A stretch of 64,000 nt of DNA from the NCBI GenBank assembly GCA_963930655.1, contig OZ005610.1:20653001-20717000 (forward strand), in the 5' to 3' direction. The notes below the pieces were generated by a model. That model had not been told where the DNA came from. It did no database searches and saw only the letters and a list, made by a program, of their open reading frames with translations. The position numbers and the translations under genes are program-made. Source of the DNA: Myrica gale (taxonomy: Eukaryota > Streptophyta > Magnoliopsida > Fagales > Myricaceae). This document shows positions 49,001-60,545 of the stretch, one piece after another (within the stretch, counting starts at the first letter, position 1; every line of letters begins with the position of its first letter).

Positions 49001-50622
49001 TTTGTGGATTTTTTTCTCTTTCATAAACTTACCCATAGGAAAAAAAAGCATAATTAAATTTTAAGGGAAAATACATTTTACACCCTTTAACTACTTGCCA
49101 AATTTGATAATTTACACTCCAAACTACCAATATGATTACGCTTTTGCAATTTGCACCTCAAACTGCCAAATTTGATACATTACACTCCAAACTACCAATA
49201 CGATTAAGCTTTGCACCCCCAATGTTAAGATCTTACCGTTAAAAGCAATAAAAGAATGTGTCATGTGATGCAATAGTAACGATCAAATTGTAATATGGGG
49301 TGTAAAGAGTAAACGTATTGGTGGCTTAAATAGCAAATTGTAAAATATAATTTGTTCTAAATTCTATTTATTAACCCAAATAATTTTCCTTTACTTTTAC
49401 TTTAAAAGTAATTAATAGTTTTTCTTGCACCTACATAGCTAAATTTAGGTTATATATATATATACTTATCAATAAACTACTATTATCTCACCTACCAAGG
49501 CAAAAGATCCTAGCTCCACTACTACCTAAAAATCAATACAAGTGTCCTTGTGAACAAAATACTTGTTATGCAGTACATAGCTCAATAGAATAGAAAAAGG
49601 CCTTGCTCTAAATGAATAAAACCCTATTCATCTCATCAAAATAAAACCCTATTATCTCATACCAACGTTCAAAAAAGTAGCTGTCCTTCCCCACTACTAG
49701 TATACTTTGCTAGCATTCCACACCTATGAATCCAACATTCTCGGAAATAATACTACATTCAAATTCTATGAATAATTCTAGGCGGATCAACGAGTATTTT
49801 AGGAAAGTACTTCTCTGACAAAAAATCAGCTATTATACAACCACTTTTCATAAACATTCGTACTAGCAAATCACAGCAAAGTTATGTAAATTAGGGCGAA
49901 TGGGATTTCCACAATACCTGAAGCTTGAGGACACTTGTTTTCTCAGCAGCAGTAAGAACCCCACCCTCCGACCGATCAGAAACAAACCCCGAAACCAAAA
50001 TAAACGCCGCGAAACCCATCAAAATCAAAAAGAAACTCGAGCCAGCACCCACTCCGACGCCGACAGCGGGCCCCACGTAAAAGCCGCCACCGCCGCTGAA
50101 TCCGAAAGGTGACGGTGCATAATATGGCGCCGAATAAGAAAACCCCTGGCCCGACGTCCTCGGCACCGAATAACTCCTCGAAGACGACGACGATGAGGAC
50201 TGCGAGGAAAACGATCTCCCACCCATTCGGCCACCGGAGGCCGCCAATGCCGAACTGGGGTCGTGCATCAACAGCAACCCCAACAACACCGCCGCAATCA
50301 CGGGTTTTCTCAATGCATTTATGGTGTTATATGCAGTATTGGCAAAAATCTCAAATGGGTTCATAAAATTTTCTTTAACTGATTCTTCTTCTGGCTTATC
50401 GAAGTCCGGGTCACTTAACTGATTCTTCTTCTGGCTGAGGAAGCATTTAACGGTAAATTTAGCGGAACCTTGAAGCTTGAAATTCAAGTGCCCGCTACTG
50501 AAATTTATTGTTTTGACGGAGGAGGTATTGGTGGTGGGGAGTAGACGATGAGGGGGGAGATGAATTGGGAAGGTTTGCTTCCATCTCAAAGGATTGGCTT
50601 CCAGCAATGAAGCGGTGGCCAT
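37828..50622 (-). CDS. FLAP1: FLAP1-like DUF1517 chloroplast membrane protein, six coding exons
   Basis: Exons on the minus strand: 50622-49918, 48623-48521, 40922-40867, 40327-40163, 38113-38000, 37920-37828 (411 aa; all joins keep frame with GT-AG). The N-terminus is Ser/Thr-rich and acid-poor, consistent with a plastid transit peptide. A hydrophobic helix follows (about residues 105-125, AAVLLGLLLMHDPSSALAAS), then an Arg/Ser-rich GGRMGGRSFSS stretch, a Gly-rich stretch and a second membrane segment (about 198-218). The DUF1517 core contains LGMGRSLQRDLNRIAENADT, LALLRHPDYCISGYSS, SIEERGKFDEETLVNVNNIK, TILVAADGVHKLP and ends LLEDYPLLRPL. Arabidopsis FLAP1 is a chloroplast DUF1517 protein linked to thylakoid quenching under fluctuating light. 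The second intron is 7.6 kb because of a LINE insertion. The coding exons look intact; paralogous DUF1517 proteins exist, so the symbol is a family-level call. Confidence 0.9.
39957..40003. repeat. (AT)n microsatellite in a FLAP1-like intron
   Basis: Uninterrupted TA alternation of about 46 bp, within the intron between exons 4 and 5. Confidence 0.95.
41864..45480 (-). pseudogene. LINE ORF2 (endonuclease, reverse transcriptase, zf-RVT), three lesions
   Basis: The endonuclease begins ILSWNVRGLNDRAKRCRIGN near 45475 and includes LICLQETKL, CFGGDFNVSRFPSE, SRIDRFFFSP and LYSDHFPISL. The RT block has APGSDGFFLAFFQSCWD, KDFRPINLVGGVYKILAKVL, LDVHKAYDHVNW, GLRQGDPLSPFLFVLVMEA and the catalytic FADD, which is intact. 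The zinc-binding C-terminus (VWEAAHGRVLTIDNLRRRGL, CFLCRNCGESVDHILLHC) and an IWWVIWRERNDRCF tail follow. Lesions: a stop at 45289-45291, a one-base frameshift near 44466, a stop at 43877-43879, and a break near 42165. No RNase H domain is seen. Confidence 0.9.
45485..47308 (-). pseudogene. LINE ORF1, one in-frame stop
   Basis: A single frame of about 607 codons interrupted by one stop at 45902-45904 (468 codons, then 138). The N-terminal part (VSVSDGGVIKVSEWSRKSFS and KFNESSKALLAQRCWNKAGR) resembles the plant LINE ORF1/DUF4283 region. The middle is Ser/Gly/Cys-rich with no clear zinc knuckle. The C-terminus overlaps the start of ORF2 in another frame. ORF1 products normally bind LINE RNA. 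Confidence 0.65.
49065..49350. mobile_element. MITE-like element in FLAP1-like intron 1
   Basis: Begins gggaaaatacattttacacc and ends with the loosely inverted string gcaaattgtaaaatataatt. Inside, aatttgata.tttacactccaaactaccaat occurs twice and an inverted ggggtgtaaa occurs near 49297. The layout matches plant MITEs carrying 'cannot-read' TIRs of the form ...caatttacaccc. Boundaries are approximate. Confidence 0.5.
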
Positions 50623-51000
50623 GGAGTTCCTGGACAGCGATTATGGGTTTCGGGACAGGAGAACGAGAGAGAATTTTTCGGGTTTTGGTAAGGAAGAGAA
50701 TGTGTGGGGTTGGGGGAAGTCCGAGCGATTCTGATATGGGCGAGTTATGGCCAGGCAGCTGTGGCTTTGAATGTGCGAACCTCATCTCATCAGAAAAAGC
50801 AGAGGTCCTTTTCGTCAATAGAATGTGGATTTTGATTCTCGAGGCACGTGCTGAAACTGGATTATCGCTTTGTTTCCCATCTTTTTGAATAATTCTATGG
50901 GTTGGGAATGTATTTCTTTAAAAAGAGACCGTATGTATTTTCTCAATTCTTTTGGGTAACAAGAAAAAAACTTGCACGTTCAGGCGATCACCTAATTTAT
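50623..51000. promoter_or_regulatory. FLAP1-like 5' flank
   Basis: Immediately upstream of the chosen ATG on the minus strand. It contains no in-frame extension of the coding frame that preserves a plausible transit peptide. No TATA element could be assigned confidently. Confidence 0.3.
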
Positions 51001-51079
51001 AGGCAAATCTAAGAAATAACAGCATTATCAATCTCATTGTCCCCGACCTAAAGTGTGGGACTATCGTCTCAAGTCTTTC

Positions 51080-51850
51080 ACTTAAATTAGTTTACATTAG
51101 GAATCTAAATAAACCGAGTTGTTCATGCAAAACTCGAATTCAGTTTGTATAAATTCGACTCGAGCTCGGTTCATTTAATAAAATAATAAACTAATCGAGT
51201 TTAAATACCATTTATAGCTCAAATATTAAACGAGTCAAACTCGATTAAACTCGGGTCAACTCGATTTAAGTTCACTAACAAAACTCGTATAAGCTTGACT
51301 CGGCTCATTTGAGCCTATTTAAAAATTCGGTACACTTGTATGTATTATAATTTTTTTTATTTATTTGTTAGTTTATATTTAATAGTCGCATATTAGTAAA
51401 CATATGCATTTGATTATATTGATATACGAATGGATGAGTATTATCCATAAAAATTTGTTATACCCTCTATATATGAAATATATATTGTCGGTCATTTTTG
51501 TCAATTGACATAGGTTATATACGAATCTGAATATTTTTTTAAAAAAAGGTCACACAAATGTCAAGTGTTTATAATATGTCAAGTATTATGTAATATGACA
51601 TTATATGTAGAGACTTTATTTTAGTTTTGTTTGTGATCTCTGAGTTTTCTAAGCTTAGATTTTGTTGGTTGGTTCGAGTTTGAGCTCGGCTCGAATAAAT
51701 TCAAACTTAACTCATGTATATATGTTTAATCGAGCTCAAGCTCATTCGAATATAAAAAAATTTAATTGAGTCGAGTTTGAACACCCTTGCAAAAGCTCAA
51801 TTCAAGCTTGGTTTAAGCTTGAATTCGCATATATGTCTAACGAATTGATT
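51080..51850. repeat. TCGAG-rich decayed DNA-transposon-like repeat
   Basis: Many gactcgagctcgg, cgagtttaa and tcgagctcaagctc motifs on both strands give an internally palindromic texture. The right side ends gagtcgagtttgaacaccctt, a form common at termini of plant non-autonomous hAT-like elements. No matching left terminus or target duplication was resolved. Confidence 0.4.
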
Positions 51851-54800
51851 GCGTGCACCACCCTTTTAGAAAACTAGCCCTTTTCTTTCTTTTGGATATA
51901 AAATTGCAACAATCAAAGGGAAAAAGAAATTATGTTATACCTTTATAAGATCATTTACCATTCATCCTTAAACAAACTAAGAAGGTATTTGTAAACCCTC
52001 CTCAAATTTTTGAGATTTTTTTTTGTTAAACCAGAGATATTACATATTGAAAGAACCAATCTACAACAAACTATTACAACAACAAGAAAAAACAACTAAA
52101 AAATAAAATAAAAAAGACTAAAGACTATCCAAACCTTCTAAGGTGGTTTGACATCATTGAACTTCCACAAGCCTCAGTTAAGAAGAAAAAATGCGGGAAC
52201 TTCTCCAGAAAGGAGTGGGCAGCGGCCCAAGCTGCTAAAGAGTGAGCCTCCAAGTTATCAGCTCAAGGGATCTTCGAATGAGAGAATAAAAGGATAGAGG
52301 AGAAAAACAGTATGAGGCTGAGGATAATAGAAGCAAATTTCCAAGAAAAAATTGAACTAGTAGAAGATCCATCCAAATAGGCTTGAAGAATACTATCCAT
52401 CACAATTTTAGGATTCCATTGAAAAAGTAAGTGGGAGAGGTTCAGATCTGATGCCTTAGATAAGGCAAATAAGGCTGCTTCAACTTCACCAATTAGAGGA
52501 TCGGTGGAATTGGATTGTTGAGTCCAGCCTTGCAAACAATCACCATTGAAATGGAAGAGAGTTATTGCACTCACAGAAAATGAAGACCGAATGGCAACAT
52601 CAAACATCATGCGAAGATATCCATTAGTAGGAAAAGAAGAGACAACAACTTTGGTAAGTAATGGTGGAGAAGGGTGCCATGCCGCTAAATGCTCCTGATG
52701 AGTATGTGATATCTGTCTCAGAAGAAATAAAGTAGAATCACGGATGTGATCATGTAACATCTTATTTCTTGTCATCCACAGATGATCCAGCATCAGCACT
52801 ACAAATAGTTGAAATGAATGATTATCACTAGCAAAAATCACAAGGAACCGTGAGGGGTCTAATATGCAACAAATCCAATCTTCAATGGGACGCTGTGAAA
52901 ATAGTTCAACATTAAAAGTCCAAGGGGAGAGGCGCAAGATGAGACGCGAGTACGAACAAGAGAAGAGAAAGTGATGAAGAGTCTCAGAGCTATCGCCACA
53001 AAGCATACAAGAAGATTCACCCTGATAAGCCAAATTAAGATTTTGTCTGATATGTTGTCGAGTAGGCAAGATATTTCAAGCTACTTTCCAGGAGGAACTT
53101 AAATCTTTCATGCATGTTGAGTCGCCATAATTTTTTCCAATCAATAGATGGGCCAATTCTCAAACCAGCTGCATTATCCTAGGTAACTTACCTATAAGCT
53201 GATTTGACCGTGAATAGACCTTTAGAATCAGAAGTCCATACGAAGTTATTTACAGTTGTCGGTGCAATAGTGATTTGGAGAATGTTAGCAACATAACAGC
53301 TATCAAAAGTGTGATTTAAAAGTCGAACATTCCAAGATCAAGTAGAAGCATTGATGAAGTGACTAACCAGAGATGCTTGAGTTCGTTCTTGAGACCTAAT
53401 TATGGGTTGAGGTGTAAAAGATGGTAAACTCGAAACCCAAGGATCCACCCAAGTACGAATAGTTACTCCAGAACCAACTAAGAAACAATGACCTTGAGAA
53501 ATAAGGGACTCGATTTCAGAAGACCTGTCCAGAGCCAAGAAGAAGAAGCAGTTCTATTCACTTATGGAAATTTTGTATTTTTCATATATTTCACCTTTAA
53601 GCAATGAATCCATGGTCTTTGATTGGAAGAAGAAAACATCCATCCGAGATTGGAGATAAGTGCCAAATTCACGTCTCGCATTTTTTAATACCCATTCCTC
53701 CAGCTAATTTAGGAGTACAAATTTTATCCCAAGAATAAAGGGTGAGATGTTTATGTCTGTCTTGCTTGTGACCCCACCAAAATATGTGGAGCTGAGAATC
53801 AATATGATTGCAAATTGATTGAGGCATTAGAAAGGATGACATGGAATATGGGAATGGAAGCAGCTATTGACTTTATCAACATCATTCTCCCGACTTGAGA
53901 TTAAAGCTTACCTTTCCACCCTGAGATCTTCCAATCTATTCGATGATACAAATCTTGAAAAGCTTCGGATTTGGATCTTGGCATTATCAAAGGAAGCCCT
54001 AGACAAAGAGAAGATGAGGACAATGGCTTAAATCTAAAGTTATCACGAATAAATCTTGCGAAAGAGCGATCTGTGTTAGAGGTAATATAAATGGACGATT
54101 TCTAGGCAATTGGGGCTTGGCCAGACCACTGGGAAAATAAAGCTAAGAAAAAATCAATATTTTTAGCCTCTGTAATAGAAGCTTTTCCAAAAATGAGCAA
54201 ATCATTAGCATACAGGAGATGAGTGATAGACGGTCTTGCTCGGGACAAACAAAAATCTTTAACCAATGAGAGAGACTGAGCTTTATCAAACAACCTAGAA
54301 AGATTTTTCACACCAATAAACAAGAGAGACTGAGCTTTCTGGCAAGAGCATGAAAAATCTCATGAGTCAGTATAGAATTGTCATAAATAAAGTGACCATG
54401 TACATATGCAGACTGATGTTCCGATATCATTCTAGGCAAAAACAAAAACCTACAAACGAGTAGCAATGCATTTGGAAATGATTTTGTAGCTATCATTGCA
54501 AAGACTGATGGGACGATAATGTTGCACCTTGTGTGGATTGCCCACCTTTGGAATAAGAACAATAAAATTGTGATTCAGATAAGGTAATAATCGATCCTCA
54601 TTGAAGAAATCTTGAACCATGCAAATAACATCAACACATATTATATGCCAGTACTCTTTATAGAACAGGATCGAAAGACCATCAGGACCAAGAGCTATAT
54701 TCAAACCCAATAATTTGACAGTATTATGGATTTCCTTAGGAGAGGGAATAGAATCCAAACTAAGAGACTCTTGTTGATCTATGACTGGAGAAATAAGATT

Positions 54801-54911
54801 CGTTAAATCAAATGGAATATACGGATTGGATGTACATAAGAGTTAATCATAATAAGAAGACAAAACTTCCTCGATATTAGTACAACCAGTGATCCAAGAA
54901 AGATCATCTTG

Positions 54912-56180
54912 TAAGTCTAAATAACAACCTAAGAGGGGGGTGAATTAAGTTTTAATAAAAATTAATACTTTTTCAAGATAGTTTAAGTAATATGACAGTA
55001 AAGCAAAAACTCAATAAGCAAAGATATGAAAAGAATAAAAAAAAAATAGGTGTAAAGTTAAAGGGATGACACCATAATTTTAGGTGGTTCGGCCAACACT
55101 TGCCTACGTCCACCCCCAAGGCTATTGACTTACTCGGGCTTCCTCCACCATTTATCAAATATCAAGTACACCTTAGCTTCCGGGGTGCTAAGAAACCTTT
55201 ACAAAGCGTTTTTCGAGTTTATGCTTTAACTCTCTTCACAAATCTCAAAACCCCAGAATTTCGTCTACCCACACGAGTAGGGTCAAGTGTTTACCCAACA
55301 CTCAAGTGTTTTTCTAATGATGGGTACAAAGGAATAACAATGAATGACTCTTTAAGCCGAATAAAGCAAGTGTAAAATACAAACCGTGTAGAATGACTCT
55401 CTAAGCCAAATCAGCAAGTAAAAGGTTCAATAATGTGCAAGAAGACAAAATTCTTGAAGGAAAGCTAAAGTTTGGCAGGTAACAACACAAGTTTTCTTGG
55501 TAGGAGCGTTCTTCTCTCTTCTTCAAAGCATTTTTTTCTCTATAAGTTAGGTCAAAAGTAATTGCACTAGAGTTCTTCTTTTTACCTCTCTATCTCATTC
55601 TATTTAAAGCTTCTTTGGCTTCAACGGTCTTCTAGGACATCAAGTGTACTGTTGGAAGGGTTTCCAAGTAATTTTAGAGCAATTTGAATGATATGGCATC
55701 GTTCAGGATTTTCTGCAACTTCGTGGCATGTGTCGACACATGGTCAGCATGTGTTGACACTTCAAAATTGGTCTGGAATGATGCTCTCGGGAGTCAGTGC
55801 AATGTGTCAACACTAGTCATCAATGTGTTGACACATTCAAACTTGGTCTGGAATTGGTATCTCGGGTGTCAATGCAATGTGTCGACATTAGTCATCAATG
55901 TGTCGACACATTCAAACTTGGTCTGGAAGGATGCTCTTGGGAGTCAGTGCAATGTATCGACACTTATAAGTGCTGGAGAGAAAAATCAGCAACTTTAAAG
56001 CGTTCAATCCATTCCAAACTTCTTTAGACACCTACAATATGAAAAATTGATTTTGTCAACTTGTGTGATAGTGTTCAAGTGCACTTAGAAATATTTTAGT
56101 GAGATAACCTCAATCATTTGAAATATATCTTAGAAAATAGTGGATTGACAATGTAAAATATAAAAATCTTCAAAGTACTT
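54912..56180. mobile_element. Non-coding inserted element splitting the LINE ORF2
   Basis: Endonuclease/pre-RT sequence ends around 56180 and LINE sequence (DDLSWITGCTNIEEVL) resumes around 54910, so about 1.25 kb has been inserted. The left part has the agaggggggtgaattaagtt and ggtggttcggcc motifs common in plant LTR-like or non-autonomous elements. It contains the 75-bp tandem repeat at 55762-55965 and no protein domain. Exact ends and target duplication are not resolved; a solo LTR is possible. Confidence 0.55.
55762..55965. repeat. 75-bp tandem repeat, about 2.7 copies
   Basis: Units start at 55762, 55837 and 55912 (tcaaacttggtctggaa). Each has a gtgtcgacac/gtgttgacac palindromic core. 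The 75-bp period keeps the frame open on the plus strand (25-residue units such as NLVWKDALGSQCNVSTLVIN), but there is no evidence that it is translated. Confidence 0.9.
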
Positions 56181-57367
56181 AGAATTTTTTGTTATCATCA
56201 AAATCAAGTATGAATTGTTTGCAAAACAACATTGGGCTAACGCATCCTTTTGAAGAGAAATGATGGAGTTGCGAATGCGGTGGATGACTATGGACATATG
56301 AAAAAACTTTGATTTCAAATCTTTGGACACCAACCATTGAACTTTGGAATGATGTTTCCAAAGGGATTGTTCTCTGAGTAATTGTTTGAGAATTTCACCT
56401 TTAATAGAAGCTTCCATGGATACATTGTCCACAATTGAATCTGGTCAAGTGCACATATTAACCGCTGAATCTTTTCCTTAATAAACTCGAAATGGTTTTT
56501 ATTCCAGATGCAAAAAGCTTTTTTGACTTTCTCCACTTTTTTGGATAAAATGATGGCAGGACGTCCTATAACTATCATATTCCATAATGAAGCAACTGTA
56601 AAAGAAACTACTAGTATCACGAACCCACATTGCCTCAAATTTGAATGGGCGAGGAGAAAGCCGATTGTGACCTTCCATATTGAGAATAAGAGGGAGATTA
56701 TCTGAGACTATCACTGGAGAATGTAAAATAGAGGCAATTGGAAATTGAACTCGCTATTTTTTATTTGCAAGACCTCTATCAATCGTTTCATGAATAGTGG
56801 CACAACCATCACGTACATTACTCCAAGTAAAGGGGTTACCATTAAAACCCATGTCAACTAGGTCACATTGAGAAATGAACTGACTTAAACCCCTTAAGAA
56901 GAACTAGAAACAGGTCCGCCACCTTTATTTTTTGCTTGAGACACAACTAAATTAAAATCACCCAATAAAAGCCAAGATTTATAATGAGAATCTGCCAAAA
57001 GCTTGAGAGAATCCCAAAATCGACGTTTATCAAGATACTGAGAGGGACAGTAAGCTAAAGTTAATAGAAAAGAGAGTTGGGGAAGATCAGAGTACATCAA
57101 AACGTTAAACATCCATTGAGAACTTTCCAAGATATTTACAGAAACATTAGGACGCCACATAAATAGCAAACCACCTTTAGAACCTACAGGTGGTGCCGAT
57201 ACAAAATGAGATAATCCAAAATTATGCACAGTAGTAGAAGTTTGATTCTCTTTTAGCTTTGTTTCTAAAAGGAAAATGTAGTCCGGACTATAAGGTAGAT
57301 ATTAGGGCCATAAGAGCTCTCCCTAACGAAGCTTGACCTAATCTTTGGCAGTTCCAGGAGACGACTA

Positions 57368-59985
57368 TCATGGAGTTGTTGGAGGCTGGTTGAGGTCAGC
57401 CTCAATCACCTGAGTATCTTTCAGAGCAGAAAATGGGCTATCAGTAAGCATACGTTCCTTAGCCAATCGCCTCAAGCAAGTCTGAATTCTCTTAAAAGTT
57501 GTCAAAGCAACTTTAGATTTCTTCGAGACATCCAAAATATGATCATTGATAGGTGGTGGAACCATCAGAGGGACTACAAGAAGTTGAACAACATGCGATG
57601 GAACCAACAAAGGATCAACAGGAAACAGTGCAGGAGGATCATTGACAGGTGGTGGAACCATCTGAGGGACCACAGGAACCACTGGGCATGAAGACCGAGC
57701 CAATTTTTTTTCAACAGAATAGACGTCTATAGGAGAGATTTCATTTAGCTTTCGTTTACCCTTAAACGGCCAAAAGCAATTTGTAACTGCTGCTTGCTTA
57801 AAAAACGGAGCTAAAGGAACAATGGTTGGAGATGCATAAGCCATCTCAATCTCCCTAATAGCATTAGCAAGGGTGCTGCAGCCAAATAGAGGTTTGACTG
57901 TCAAACCAAGACCGACAAAAGTTATTGTGTGATTGAGGTTGTTGTATAAGTGTGTGAGTGGATGGGTAAGATTAGAAGTTGAGAAATCTAATGGCTGAAA
58001 AAATGGTACGTCATTTAACGAACCCGACCCACGAAACAGATTCGGTTTAATTAAATGACGTGACATTTTTTCAGTCATTAGATTTCTCAACTTTTAATCT
58101 CACTCGTCCACTCACACACTCATACAATAACCGGTGCCACCGAGACCAGGTGCTGTCAGTTTAGAGGTACAACCCAACACAGTGTCATAAATCTTTCCTT
58201 TGCCTTTGCGATCAGCAGAAAACCATGGGTGGAGTTGTAGTAACAGGTACAAAGCATGAGATATCAGTCGGTATACAATTGTTTCATAAATTGCTTTGCC
58301 TTTACAGGAGAGTAAAAAGGCATAAGTGTAGTTGATGGTGCTGTTGGAAAATTCACTTGTGCACCTGGATAAGAGGGAGCCAGCTTGCGCTTAGGGCATG
58401 GGTCAAGCATGATACAAGGACGAACTGAATGAGAATGAAAGTCCAAATGTTCCTCAAGAGTTAGGACCCAAAACAGCTGCCGAAGGAATTTCAGAAGAGT
58501 CCAAAGACTCCAACAGGTCAAGTGTAGCCACAGGAGATAGAGAACTCTCCAAACTCATAGGTTCCAAACAACTAAGAGCAAATTCATGGGCTTCGGACGA
58601 TGGTGAGGAGGGGCGATTGGGAGGTGTAAAGGGAAGGTCCATGATGGCAAGATCGATCTGTGGAGATGGAGATGAGATAACGTTGAAAACTGACGTAGGA
58701 GAAGAGGCGGGAGATGGTGATTGTGAGTCCATGAAGGAAGACGTGGGGGTTGGTAGAATTGGCCATGCAACGTGCGAGTTTATAAGGGAGGAGAAGGAAG
58801 GTGGAGTGGCAAATAGTTGAAGAGCTGACACCAGCACTCAAAGCACCTGAGGAATAGAGGTACGTAGGTGCTGCTGCCGAGACACTTGGCAAAAAATTAT
58901 ACGGCTCCGAGGATATATCTGATAAACCACGAGCTGGAGGTTGAGAAAGGGTGAATTCGGTAAAAGGAAATTTGTCTTTAGCATTAGCAACTAATGAAGA
59001 AGATAAAACCGATTGATTTGCAGGAGATCCTGATCAAGGACTTAAATGCGCTGGGGAGATAAGGCTGTCAGGGAGGTGCAATTTGTCCTTACTATCAGCA
59101 AGTGAATAAGCCACATGGACAGTCGCATGATATGTAGAGCCCGAAACATGGTTGAGATGAGTTCCACCGATGCAACCAAGATTGCTATTTGACTTGCTGA
59201 GCAAATGAAGACTTCCCCATAAGAACCTTGACCGAATTTGACCACCTGAATCAGATACAGCCAAAGAAGTGGACTGAGTTATCTTCGAAGCAACCAACGT
59301 AGCTAAGCTGTCCCACGGGTTGGCCCTCAACCAAGAATCAAATTGGTGACTCATCCAGCATAATTTCATGGGGGCACATTGAGAAAGTATGACCAATACG
59401 TCCATAATTATAACAAAATCTGATAATTTTTCGTCGAAAGCTAATAAAAACATCTGACAAATTAGGACGAATCAATCGACCCGGTCTACGAATCTATTCG
59501 AACTATAAACGAGGAAGAGAAAAACCTTCCTTAAGAGGGTTGCAGACATTGAACTGTACTTTGATACGAAAAGCTCGTTTGCAAGTGATTCTATCTTAGA
59601 ATTTTTCTAGTTCTAACAATTGGCCAATAGAAGAACCAATAGCATAAATAGTAGATTAATTCATTCCTGCCATAGGTAATCCGTGAAGTTAAATCCAAAA
59701 AGAAGACATAGTAAGATCTACCTCGGCAATTGTCATGGCTAGAGATCAATGCTGCAATAAATGTACTTTGAAATTCCAATGATCCATAAGAAGAACTTTA
59801 TTCTTATCTCTGGAACGAGTGAAGTGGAAGAGATAGGTCGAATTTTCTATAGCCTCGATTCGTAGATTGACTGCAAATTTCCATACGGCCAAAATATTGT
59901 TGATGATAACAGATTTGCCCGGCGGTGTGAGGCGAATAATTATTCCAACAAAAACAATACTAGATATCTGAGAAGCCATGTTCAT
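57368..59985 (-). pseudogene. LINE ORF1: DUF4283 and CCHC zinc knuckle, broken
   Basis: Starts near 59985 (MNMASQISSIVFVG) and continues with LRIEAIENSTYLFHFTRSRD and a VDLTMSSFWIYLHGLPMAGM-like stretch typical of DUF4283. A knuckle FCYNYGRIGHTFSMC follows near 59430-59385 (C-X2-G, H, C spacing; the second Cys position is replaced by Y). A Ser/Pro-rich C-terminal part ends in the 240-codon frame 58090-57368, with two near-copies of MVPPPVND. Its stop TGA (57370-57368) overlaps the ORF2 start ATG as ATGA. Several stops occur upstream. Confidence 0.75.
57937..58132. mobile_element. Fold-back MITE (196 bp) in the LINE ORF1
   Basis: Terminal inverted arms of about 85 bp: ggttgttgtataagtgtgtg to tggtacgtcatttaa on the left, and the inverse attaaatgacgtgacatttt to cactcatacaataacc on the right, about 88% matched by eye, around a loop of about 25 bp. 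LINE sequence continues on both sides. No clear target duplication. Confidence 0.75.
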
Positions 59986-60255
59986 ATCAAGCCAAAGACA
60001 AGATGGAAGAGTATCCCATCACATTTCTTCCTCTTTTTTTTCGTTTGCTTTGTAATAAGATCCATCGTGACATATATGTCAGATATCGAAGGAGGAGTTA
60101 CACAGCACCCAAAAAGGAGCAGACAATAAGAGAGATGAAGTTATGAATTCTGAAGAACTAAGAACACCAAGGACAATCGCACCAGAATCGTCAGAAATAG
60201 CCCAAAAAGAAATGATGTAATAACAAAAAGATGGAGAACAAGTGTAGATATACGT

Positions 60256-60406
60256 TGGGTTTGTTTGTTTAAAATTTTGGGCTTAAAATTTCTAATAAAA
60301 ATAAATATTTTTAAATTTTTTAAATTTTTATTCATGTATTTTAAATTTTTTTATAAATTTTAGAAAAATTTTGAGAGTATTTCAAAAATTTCAGTAAACA
60401 AACCCA
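60256..60406. mobile_element. MITE with 11-bp terminal inverted repeats
   Basis: TGGGTTTGTTT at 60256-60266 and AAACAAACCCA at 60396-60406 are perfect inverse complements. The 151-bp interior is almost pure A/T. It lies in the 5' leader region of the old LINE. Confidence 0.7.
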
Positions 60407-60545
60407 TCATAATATGAGACGAAGAACACAGAAACAGTAGCTGCAAATCATAGAAGAAAACAAACCAGAATAGGAATCGGGAAGGAAGATCGAGAGAGAA
60501 ACTCTCAGAGAAAAGAGAGAAAAAAACTCTCTACCTAGCCAAAAT

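Larger units (their letters stand above)
52125..57371 (-). pseudogene. LINE ORF2: endonuclease, RT with mutated YADD, zf-RVT, RNase H
   Basis: The endonuclease starts MIVVSWNCQRLGQASLGRAL at 57371 and includes WLLLGDFNLVVSQAKNKGGG and FNGNPFTWSNVRDG. After the inserted element, RT shows GPDGLSILFYKEYW, HNFIVLIPKV, HYRPISLCNDSYKIISKCIA and LLYANDLLIFGKASITEAKN, where the catalytic YADD has become YAND. zf-RVT (SCMLCGDSSETLHHFLFSCS) is near 53010. RNase H (MMFDVAIRSSFSVSAITLFH, IGEVEAALFALSKASDLNLS, then ADNLEAHSLAAWAAAHSFL after a stop) ends about 52125. Many frameshifts are present. Confidence 0.8.
52017..60545 (-). mobile_element. Old LINE with RNase H, heavily mutated and nested
   Basis: On the minus strand, in order: a ctctctc-rich 5' leader (60545-60480), an ORF1 with DUF4283 and a CCHC-type knuckle, an endonuclease, an RT, zf-RVT, an RVT_3 RNase H, and a poly(A) tail (T-run near 52017-52025 on the plus strand). 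Later insertions are a MITE at 60256-60406, a fold-back MITE at 57937-58132 and a non-coding element at about 54912-56180. Frequent stops and a mutated RT active site mean it is inactive. Confidence 0.85.
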
